Below, one piece after another: positions 24,210 through 31,132 of a stretch of DNA of 64,000 nt; position 1 is the stretch's first letter, and every line of letters begins with the position of its first letter. Made by a program: the position numbers and the translations under genes. Source of the DNA: Acidobacteriota bacterium. Its GTDB lineage: Bacteria; Acidobacteriota; Terriglobia; Bryobacterales; Bryobacteraceae. The stretch is taken from positions 188,001 through 252,000 of the forward strand of contig JACPNQ010000035.1 in assembly GCA_016185425.1 (NCBI GenBank), written 5' to 3'. Below the pieces are notes generated by a model. That model had not been told where the DNA came from, made no database searches, and saw only the letters and a program-made list of their open reading frames with translations.

Positions 24210-26089
24210 CTGCGTCCTCTCTCTCTTTCCTTTTGATTTGTGCACCACTCTCGCCATAGCGCGCGCATGGCGCGCTCAATCCCGCGGACGGCATCGCCGT
24301 TTACCATAGGCGACCGCGACAACCATTCCCGCAACTCGCTTCGCATCCCATGGAGCCGCGCCCGATCCGACGCCAACGCGGCCGCTCGCGTGACATAGCC
24401 ATCCACCGTGTCCGCCACCAGCTCGTCCAGACCGGCCCGGCTCAATATCGCGCAGCCCACGCGAGAAGTATGGACGTCCCCAGCCAGAGTCACCACGGGC
24501 ACGCCCATCCAAAGGCACTCACAGGTAGTGGTTTGGCCGTTGTACGGAAACGTGTCTAGAGCAATGTCCGCCTCCGCCAGGATACCCAGATGCTCCACGA
24601 GCGGCGCGCCGCCGCGAAAGCGCACCCGCCCGCCGAACGCATCCAAAAAACGCCGCTGAGCCGCGGAGCCCGCGTCATCCAGTTCGGTGGCGGCATAGTG
24701 GACCAGCAACCTGGAGTCCGGAACGGCGAGCAGGATTTGCCGCAGCGCCCGCAGCACCGCGTCATTGCACTTCGCCGGGCGCTGAAAGAGGCCGAATGTT
24801 ATCGGTCCGACGGAAGGCGGAGGAATCGGAACGGGTGCGGGCGGCTGATAGGTCAAATACCCGCCGGGCAGGAAGCAGGGCCGCTCAGTGTATTGCTCAT
24901 CCTGCCCCGCGGCGCAGGTCAGGCGATCCGTAAGAATGTAGTCGATCCCGGGAACGCCGGTGGTGGCGGGATACTCCGTCGGCAGCGCCAACTGCACCGG
25001 GGCCCTTTTCTCCTGGAACAAAGGCAAGTGTGTTCCATAGTGGCCGGACAAGTCGACCAGAATATCGATCCGGTCCGCCTCCACCTGCGCCGCTAACTCT
25101 TCCATCTCCATCTTGCCGCGCCAGTGGTCCGCATGGCCGCGCAGCGTCTTCTCGTAGTCGTCCTGAACCCCGGAAGTGTGATAGCAGTAGACGGAGAAAT
25201 TTTCGCGGTCGCGGTCACGCAGGAGCGGCGTGACGAAGTGGAAAAAAGGACCCTTCGCCAACTGATTCGCGATGTAGCCGATGCGTAGCCGCCGCTCCGG
25301 ATCGGGCTGGCGATTGGTTGCGCCGGGCGATGCGGGCACTGTCCGGGCTGCCGCATTCCACGATTCGTGCACCGAGCGCAGGCTCTCCGCCGTTTCGCCG
25401 GGAGTGTGAATGCGGATCACGCGGTACAAGGACTCCAGGAACGGCGATGCGCACCCCTCGGCGATCAGCGACTCGCACACGCCGCGGCATGCCGCCAGCT
25501 CGCCTGTATGCCACAAAGCTCGAACCAATCCACTTCGGCCGGTCAAGCCGCCGGGCCGCAGGCGGGCATACTCCAGCAGTGCGTCGCGCGCTCCGAAGTA
25601 GTAGCCGCCGCGCATCAGAAGCTGGGCAAGCAGGAGCTGGGCCGGGGCAAAGTCTGGGTCCAGCGCCAGGCAATCTATCAGGGCGTTGACCGCCTCCTGG
25701 CCGCGAGACAGGTTGGAATAGGCACGCGCCAGCAGGTAAAGGGTTCGCGGGCGAGCGGGCCAGCGGACGCGCACCTGTTCCAAAACGTCCAGTCCGCGCT
25801 CAGCGTCGCCGGACTCGATTAGCGCGCGGCCCCAGTCGTCATAGGTGTCCGCGCCGGCGAGAGGAGCGGCCTGCTGGTACAGACGCGCGGCCTCCGCCCA
25901 TTCTCCCTTCGCTCCGCAGATCGCCGCCAGGTCCCGCCGCCACTCCATGCGTTCCGGTTCCAGGGCGATTGCGCCGATCATTGCCGTAAGGGCACCATGC
26001 AACTGGCCGTCCCCGGCCAGCTCCATGGCTTGTTCGCGCAAAGACACCGCGTTTGCGGAACCCCCGCGCAACACCGTGAGTGGAAGCAT
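24206..26089 (-). CDS. TPR protein with SPINDLY/OGT-type glycosyltransferase domain
   Basis: 627 residues. TPR repeats fill about 15-235 (for example ALTAMIGAIALEPERMEWRR and ALIDCLALDPDFAPAQLLL). The C-terminal half is the GT41 O-GlcNAc transferase domain: LRIGYIANQLAKGPFFHFVT, then DILVDLSGHYGTHLPLF, TFGLFQRPAKCNDAVLRALR, and DIALDTFPYNGQTTTCECLWMGVPVVTLAG with the HTSRVG loop, the nucleotide-sugar site. It would O-glycosylate protein targets. The start overlaps the stop of the 63-residue gene as TGATG, which makes that small protein a natural first candidate partner. Confidence 0.88.
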   Translation of the reverse strand: MLPLTVLRGGSANAVSLREQAMELAGDGQLHGALTAMIGAIALEPERMEWRRDLAAICGAKGEWAEAARLYQQAAPLAGADTYDDWGRALIESGDAERGLDVLEQVRVRWPARPRTLYLLARAYSNLSRGQEAVNALIDCLALDPDFAPAQLLLAQLLMRGGYYFGARDALLEYARLRPGGLTGRSGLVRALWHTGELAACRGVCESLIAEGCASPFLESLYRVIRIHTPGETAESLRSVHESWNAAARTVPASPGATNRQPDPERRLRIGYIANQLAKGPFFHFVTPLLRDRDRENFSVYCYHTSGVQDDYEKTLRGHADHWRGKMEMEELAAQVEADRIDILVDLSGHYGTHLPLFQEKRAPVQLALPTEYPATTGVPGIDYILTDRLTCAAGQDEQYTERPCFLPGGYLTYQPPAPVPIPPPSVGPITFGLFQRPAKCNDAVLRALRQILLAVPDSRLLVHYAATELDDAGSAAQRRFLDAFGGRVRFRGGAPLVEHLGILAEADIALDTFPYNGQTTTCECLWMGVPVVTLAGDVHTSRVGCAILSRAGLDELVADTVDGYVTRAAALASDRARLHGMRSELREWLSRSPMVNGDAVRGIERAMRALWREWCTNQKERERGRR

Positions 26090-26280
26090 CAGTCCCCGAG
26101 CGCCAGGTATGTGTGCCCGTTATCGTCTACGTGAATGGACAGGCGCTTCACCGATATCTCACTGCCCAGTACCAACTCGTCCGCCGCTTCCCCTTCGAAG
26201 ATGCCGAACGGATGGACCGGTTCCAATCTCACTTGATCGGAAATGCGGAACATCAACTTACTCTTGACACTTGCCGACAT
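26089..26280 (-). CDS. 63-residue protein coupled to the SPINDLY-type transferase
   Basis: MSASVKSKLMFRISDQVRLE is followed by an acidic middle (GIFEGEAADELVLG) and ISVKRLSIHVDDNGHTYLAL. No Cys, no signal peptide, no membrane segment. Two facts support a real gene: a strong Shine-Dalgarno GAGAGGGAGAG (26285-26295) four bases before the ATG, and a TGATG overlap with the next gene. The family is not recognised. It could be a substrate or activator of the transferase; a peptide-natural-product precursor is possible but no leader/core boundary can be seen. Confidence 0.65.
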   Translation of the reverse strand: MSASVKSKLMFRISDQVRLEPVHPFGIFEGEAADELVLGSEISVKRLSIHVDDNGHTYLALGD

Positions 26281-26284
26281 AGTT

Positions 26285-26295
26285 CTCTCCCTCTC
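26285..26295 (-). promoter_or_regulatory. Strong ribosome binding site of the 63-residue gene
   Basis: On the minus strand GAGAGGGAGAG ends 4 bases before the ATG at 26280. It is one of the longer purine runs ahead of a start in this window and is the main argument that the short gene is translated, together with the downstream gene that overlaps it. Confidence 0.6.
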
Positions 26296-26316
26296 ACTTA
26301 TTGGTTTTGCTGGTGT

Positions 26317-28953
26317 TTACTGCAATCGAAGCTGCTTGAGCAGCGTTTGAAATCTAGGTTCCCCGCGAAGATTTTCCAGAAACGGATCCACGCGGATATA
26401 GTTCAACCCCTGTTCGCGCCGCGCATGGATATCCTCCAGAACCCGCAGCGCTTCCTCGTTCTCTTTCCGAATCGCGCAGATGGCCGCCATAATGACGGGC
26501 CGCAGCCGTCCCGCGGCCACGTGTTCGCGAACCTTCTGCGCGTGCTGGTTCGCGCTCGGATGACCGGACAGAATATATACCAGCGCGTAGAGCAGATCGC
26601 CGAACAAGTTCGCCGGCTTGCCGGTCCTGCGGGACTCGCGCTCGGCATTCGCGGTGAGAATCCCCGCCTGCTCCAGCGCCTTGTGGTAAGCGTCAACCGA
26701 TGCCTGCCCACGGCCGGCATACCCCATGCGCGCGTAAACCTGGCCCAGGTTATATCGGCTGCCGGTTGCTTCGCGTCCCTCAATGGAGGACTCCAGCACC
26801 GCCGCGGCTTCCTTGTATCGTCCGGCCAGAAAGAGGTACATTCCGAAGCTGGCCGGCGTGGCGCGGTCATAGGGGTCCAGTTCCATCGCCGTACGCGCGT
26901 GATGAATGGCTTCGTCGAACCGGGCGAACTGCAGGACCAGGCCGGCGTACCAGCGGTGGACTCGCGCAAACCCCGGCTTCAATCGCAGCGCGTCCAGGTA
27001 CGCCTGCTCAGCGCCGCTCCAGTCCCATTCCGCCTGACGCACCGCCGCCAGAGCCGCAAACCCTTCCGCGAGCTCGGGTCCCATCCGCACGGCGCTTTCT
27101 GAGCTCTCCCGCGCCTTCCGCAGGAACTCCGTCTCCGCGCCATGCTCATATCCCATCGCGGCCAGATACGCCTGCGCCACCGCGGCATGCGCCAGTGCGA
27201 ACGACGGGTCCCGCGCCACCGCACGCTCGAAATAGCCTATCGCCGCCAGCGTCGCGGGTCCGGTGATTTCCTCCAGCAGCTTGCTGCCGCGCATGTAGTC
27301 GTCGAGCGCCTGGTTATCCCGCGTGGGCGTCTGCGCCAGCCCGGCTTCCAACTGCATTCCCAGCATGTTTCGCAGCGGTGCCGCGAGGCTGGGGATAATG
27401 CCCGCGCGTCCTTCGCGATCGAAGAGGATTCGGTTCTCCAGTCCCGCGACAACGCCTTGCGCGATCTCCTGCTGGAAGGTCACCGGACTCTCGATGGAGC
27501 CGCCATCAAACGTCTGCGACCAGATCAAATGCCCGCTCTCGCCGTCGGTCAACTCCATCCGCAAACGCACCAGCGTGCCCAGATCCTGCAGATTACCGGC
27601 TAACCGGAACTGCCCTCCGGCTGGCGGCTTCCCGGCGCTGGCACGGCCCATTCGCATAGGAACGACGCGGAGACTCTTCAACTGCTCCAAGCGGCGCAGC
27701 ACCTCCTGCGTCGTGCCGCGGCAGAGGTAATCCAGATCCGCGCGGCCGCTCTTATTCTCCACATCGAAGACATCCACGGATGAATTCACGGTGCTCAGCG
27801 CGATCCGCAACGCGGCTCCCGCCACGGCAAGCGGCGCCAACAACGCCGCCCCGCGCAATACGCGCCGCCGGACCAGTCCGGGCCGCGGGGTCTTGGCCGC
27901 CGGCGTCTCAATTGCCCGGACGACGCCGCCGGCGCTGAGATGACGCTCGGCCGGATCCGTCCGCAAGCATGTTTCGATGGCCGTAGCCCAGGAAGGCGGT
28001 AGATCTTTGGCGCGTCCCGCCGGCGGCAAGGGCTGATCCCACAGCTTCGAGTAGTAGAGCTCCGGTAGCGAGCGGGCGGGAAACGCGCGCGTCTCCGTCA
28101 CCATCTCGTCGATCAGCAGGCCGAATGCATAGATGTCCGACGCAACCGTCGCGCGCCCGTGGCGCAGCAGCTCCGGCGCCATGAAGTACGGCGAGCCGGC
28201 GTTCCATGCCACGCGCGACTCGAACATCTCCGGATCGTGGTCGATGGCCTTTGCCAGGCCGAAATCCATTACCACGGCGGAAAGCTCGCCGCCTTTGCGG
28301 CGGGCGAGCATCACATTCGAGGGCTTCAAATCGCGGTGCACCATTCCCTGGGCGTGGAGCACGTCCAGAGCCGCGGCAATCTGTCCAATCCACGGCAGCG
28401 CCTGTTGGCACGTCAGCGGGCGGTGCTTCTGGAGGTAGTCGGCCAGACTTTCGCCGTCCAGCAGTTCCATCGACAGGCAGGGCAAAACTTCAGGACCCGC
28501 GCCGGCGCTCTGCCGCCGGTGCTCCACGAGGTCGTACACCTTGCAGAGGTTCTGATGCGAAACCTGGCGCGCCGTCAACAATTCCCGCTGAAATCGTTCG
28601 CGCGCTCCCGGCTCGGCCAGCAGCGCGACTCGCAACACCTTCATCGCGAGCTTGGTGCGCAGGGACTCGTCAAACGCTTCGTAGACCTCGCCCATTCCGC
28701 CGGCGGCAATGAATCGCACCACGCGGAAACGGTCACCCACCAGTTCACCCGGCCTAAGAAGCTGTCCTATCTCCCCCTTCGCTCCGGCAATGGTGGCGGA
28801 GCTGACATGATTCTCCAACAGATCCAATACGGTCTGGTATACCGCCGGGCGTTCGGCGCAGGCTTTCCGCAGGTACTCCTCCCGGTCGTCCGGGGGAAGC
28901 TGCATCGCCGCTTCAAAGAGCGTTTTAATTTCTTCCCATTCCTCAGCCGTCAT
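26317..28953 (-). CDS. PknB-type Ser/Thr protein kinase with membrane helix and TPR repeats
   Basis: 878 residues from ATG 28953 (MTAEEWEEIKTLFEAAMQLP), the standard N-terminus of this acidobacterial kinase class. Kinase domain at about 75-340: glycine loop IAAGGMGEVYEA, Lys105, HRDLKPSN (catalytic Asp208), DFG (Asp230) and MAPELL. A membrane helix follows at about 350-375, then a FlgO-like region (TTQEVLRRLEQLKSLRVVPM) and a C-terminal TPR array (about 560-870). The start overlaps the sigma-factor gene by 11 bases. The pair ECF sigma plus kinase is a repeated unit in Solibacter-like genomes; the targets are unknown. Confidence 0.9.
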   Translation of the reverse strand: MTAEEWEEIKTLFEAAMQLPPDDREEYLRKACAERPAVYQTVLDLLENHVSSATIAGAKGEIGQLLRPGELVGDRFRVVRFIAAGGMGEVYEAFDESLRTKLAMKVLRVALLAEPGARERFQRELLTARQVSHQNLCKVYDLVEHRRQSAGAGPEVLPCLSMELLDGESLADYLQKHRPLTCQQALPWIGQIAAALDVLHAQGMVHRDLKPSNVMLARRKGGELSAVVMDFGLAKAIDHDPEMFESRVAWNAGSPYFMAPELLRHGRATVASDIYAFGLLIDEMVTETRAFPARSLPELYYSKLWDQPLPPAGRAKDLPPSWATAIETCLRTDPAERHLSAGGVVRAIETPAAKTPRPGLVRRRVLRGAALLAPLAVAGAALRIALSTVNSSVDVFDVENKSGRADLDYLCRGTTQEVLRRLEQLKSLRVVPMRMGRASAGKPPAGGQFRLAGNLQDLGTLVRLRMELTDGESGHLIWSQTFDGGSIESPVTFQQEIAQGVVAGLENRILFDREGRAGIIPSLAAPLRNMLGMQLEAGLAQTPTRDNQALDDYMRGSKLLEEITGPATLAAIGYFERAVARDPSFALAHAAVAQAYLAAMGYEHGAETEFLRKARESSESAVRMGPELAEGFAALAAVRQAEWDWSGAEQAYLDALRLKPGFARVHRWYAGLVLQFARFDEAIHHARTAMELDPYDRATPASFGMYLFLAGRYKEAAAVLESSIEGREATGSRYNLGQVYARMGYAGRGQASVDAYHKALEQAGILTANAERESRRTGKPANLFGDLLYALVYILSGHPSANQHAQKVREHVAAGRLRPVIMAAICAIRKENEEALRVLEDIHARREQGLNYIRVDPFLENLRGEPRFQTLLKQLRLQ

Positions 28954-29572
28954 CGCGCCGTTTCCGAAGTTGTCCCCACAGCCACGCTCGTGCAACGTTC
29001 CAGTCGCGCTTCGCCGTCCGTTCATCGATCCGCAAGCTCTCGCCGATCTCGGCGAAGGTCAATCCGCCGTAGCATTTCATCTCGACAACTGTCGCCATAC
29101 GAGGTTCCTCCTCGGCCAGCTTGTCGAGTAAGTCGCTTACTTCGATCGTGTCGTGTAAGTCGCCGTTTCCGCCGAGCTCCAAACCATCCAATTGAACGCG
29201 GAGCGCTCCGCCGCCGCGCTTCTGGCTCTTCTGCGCCCGCGCATAGTCGATCAGGATTCGCCGCATTGCCCGCGAAGCCACGGCCAGGAAGTGCGCGCGG
29301 CTGTTCCAGCTCATCTGCGAATTTCGCGCGAACTCGAGGAAAAATTCGTTCACCAGCGCCGTCGGCTGGAGGGTGTGATCGGTGCGCTCGCTACGCAGAC
29401 GGAGCTCCGCCACGCGGCGCAACTCCGGATATAGCCTGTCGGCCAAATCGCCGAACGCCCCCGACTCGCCGTGGACACAACGATCTAACAGCGCGGCAAC
29501 CTCGGTATCGCTAGTGATCCGTCCTGTCAACGGACTTAGATCGGGATTCATACCAACCTGGAACCACCGCAT
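28943..29572 (-). CDS. ECF sigma factor, TIGR02999-like
   Basis: 209 residues from ATG 29572; ATG at 29551 (MNPDLSPLTGRITSDTEVAA) is an alternative. Region 2: YPELRRVAELRLRSERTDHT, then PTALVNEFFLEF and RAHFLAVASRAMRRILIDYA, all typical of the TIGR02999 group. Region 4: LTFAEIGESLRIDERTAKRD with WNVARAWLWGQL. This sigma group is regularly encoded next to PknB-type kinases, as here. A kinase-controlled switch on the sigma factor is plausible; no anti-sigma gene is nearby. Confidence 0.92.
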   Translation of the reverse strand: MRWFQVGMNPDLSPLTGRITSDTEVAALLDRCVHGESGAFGDLADRLYPELRRVAELRLRSERTDHTLQPTALVNEFFLEFARNSQMSWNSRAHFLAVASRAMRRILIDYARAQKSQKRGGGALRVQLDGLELGGNGDLHDTIEVSDLLDKLAEEEPRMATVVEMKCYGGLTFAEIGESLRIDERTAKRDWNVARAWLWGQLRKRRDDG

Positions 29573-29631
29573 TATAACGTCCTTGTATCTCCATTCAATT
29601 CCGAGGCGGGATCTCCGCCCCCACGTGGAGT

Positions 29632-30696
29632 CTAGCGAGACCCGCCGGCTAATCGGGACAAAGAGTGTAAAATCCCGCGAAAGTCGTTCTCATTGATTGT
29701 GAAATCGTAAGGGCTGGGTCCCCAAGCGCCCACGGGGCGAATCGCATCCGACGATGCGGCGAGATAGCCGTACCGCAACCCCGCGCCCGACGCCAAGGTG
29801 TAGTAGTACGGGTAGACGTGATCCGTGGGAACGATCTCAACAACGGTGGTTCCCGGCCGGCAGAATGCGATGTTCGCAAGGCCCGCGTCGTGCGTGCCGA
29901 TCACGCAATCGACCCCCTGCAGCAGCCCCGGCTCGTCCTCCACCGAGCCCGGTTCGTAGATCGCGAAGCCGAACTCCTGCAGCAGCGGTTCCAGATCGGC
30001 CTCATTCCGGATGTTTCGCGTTTGCGCCTTTCTGCGCAAGTACACCTTTCGTTCCTTTCCCGCGGTCCGTAGCGCAACAGAGCTCGACAGGAACTTTGGA
30101 ACCCAGGGCGGATAGTTGCGGCGTACGCCGGGAAAGCTGGGTGCGATCAGCAGCTCCGTCACCAACACTTCCCCCGCCTCCGTCCAAACGATCTTCTCCC
30201 GCGGAATGCACAGCCGGTCGATCATGCGGTCCGCGCCCTTCGAGGGAGGCTTCGGCAATAGGAAGAAATCGGCATCGCCCATCGCGAAGCCGGCCGCGAG
30301 GAACAGGTGCAAGCGGGGGAGGCAATCGAGCAGGAAATGGCCGTAGTTCTGTGCTCCCCAGTCGCTCGCCAGATTGACGCAGGCGCCTTTCAGCAGGCGG
30401 TGCCGCTTGTCCCCGACCCACTGGAATGGAAAGGTCTCGCCATACCAGGTCAGGTCCCGCAGCAGCGCTCCGCCTCGCCCGATCACCCAGCCATCGGGTC
30501 CGGCGATCATGCCGCCATCGACGATCAGCACTCCCAGTTCCGGCATCGTCGAAACCAGATGGGGGCGGAAATCGACGGCCGTTTCGCCGTACTGCCGCGG
30601 GGCTTCCCAGGAGATCTCCGCGGCGGGATACACCGCCCGCCACGGCGCCGCGTGGCGCTCCGCGTAACGCTCGGTGGAAACCGGGACAATGCGCAT
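29632..30696 (-). CDS. Glycosyltransferase family 61 (DUF563) protein
   Basis: 354 residues, no signal peptide. The DUF563 pattern is clear: NYGHFLLDCLPRLHLFLAAG near residue 120, VYLRRKAQTRNIRNEADLEP, and the C-terminal VIGTHDAGLANIAFCRPGTT with VVEIVPTDHVYPYYY. In this family the GTHDAGL/N segment (often GAHGAGL) lies in the nucleotide-sugar site. Expected to transfer a pentose or GlcNAc to a glycan or protein. It is a single gene, divergent from padR with 93 bases between starts. It adds to the glycan-related genes at 22.5-26.1 kb. Confidence 0.85.
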   Translation of the reverse strand: MRIVPVSTERYAERHAAPWRAVYPAAEISWEAPRQYGETAVDFRPHLVSTMPELGVLIVDGGMIAGPDGWVIGRGGALLRDLTWYGETFPFQWVGDKRHRLLKGACVNLASDWGAQNYGHFLLDCLPRLHLFLAAGFAMGDADFFLLPKPPSKGADRMIDRLCIPREKIVWTEAGEVLVTELLIAPSFPGVRRNYPPWVPKFLSSSVALRTAGKERKVYLRRKAQTRNIRNEADLEPLLQEFGFAIYEPGSVEDEPGLLQGVDCVIGTHDAGLANIAFCRPGTTVVEIVPTDHVYPYYYTLASGAGLRYGYLAASSDAIRPVGAWGPSPYDFTINENDFRGILHSLSRLAGGSR

Positions 30697-30739
30697 ACGT
30701 TCCCCGTTATTGTAGGCGCTTCCCGCTCTCCCCTTGCCA

Positions 30740-30781
30740 AACTAGGAGAAGTGGCGATAGACTCCTAGTTGAACTAGGAGG
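30740..30781 (+). promoter_or_regulatory. padR leader: triple repeat forming operator and alternative hairpins over the SD
   Basis: AACTAGGAG occurs at 30740-30748 and 30772-30780, with its exact complement CTCCTAGTT at 30762-30770. The right pair forms the palindrome CTCCTAGTTGAACTAGGAG, and its right arm runs directly into the Shine-Dalgarno AGGAGG (30776-30781) of padR (ATG 30790). As DNA this is a good PadR operator; as RNA the middle arm can pair either with the left copy or with the SD copy. Confidence 0.65.
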
Positions 30782-30789
30782 AGAGATCC

Positions 30790-31131
30790 ATGGGTAAAAA
30801 CGCCGGGCTGCTGCCGGGTACGCTGGACATGCTGATTCTCAAAGCCGTGTCGTTGAAGCCGCTGCACGGGTATGGAGTTCTTCTCCGTATTCGCCAGATC
30901 TCAGGCGACGCTCTGGACATCCCCCAGGGGTCGTTGTATCCCGCGCTGTATCGCCTGGAGCACCAGGATCTGATCGCCGCCGATTGGGGCACGAGCGACA
31001 ACAACCGCAAGGCTAAGTTCTACAAGCTCACGACCGCGGGCCGGCGGCGGTTGCGGGACGAGACGGCGGGGTGGAACCGGTTGGCGGCGGCTATTTCGTC
31101 CGCTCTCAACACTACGCCGGAGGAGGTCTGA
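30790..31131 (+). CDS. PadR-family transcriptional regulator
   Basis: 113 residues. Starts LLPGTLDMLILKAVSLKPLHGYG, the classic PadR opening, then the winged helix (IRQISGDALDIPQGSLYPAL, YRLEHQDLIAADWG, FYKLTTAGRRRL). A PadR gene directly ahead of an ADOP-type ABC permease is found many times in Acidobacteria genomes; the regulator presumably represses the permease gene. The permease ATG lies one base after the PadR stop. A palindromic triple repeat covers its ribosome binding site. Confidence 0.93.
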   Translation: MGKNAGLLPGTLDMLILKAVSLKPLHGYGVLLRIRQISGDALDIPQGSLYPALYRLEHQDLIAADWGTSDNNRKAKFYKLTTAGRRRLRDETAGWNRLAAAISSALNTTPEEV

Positions 31132-31132
31132 A

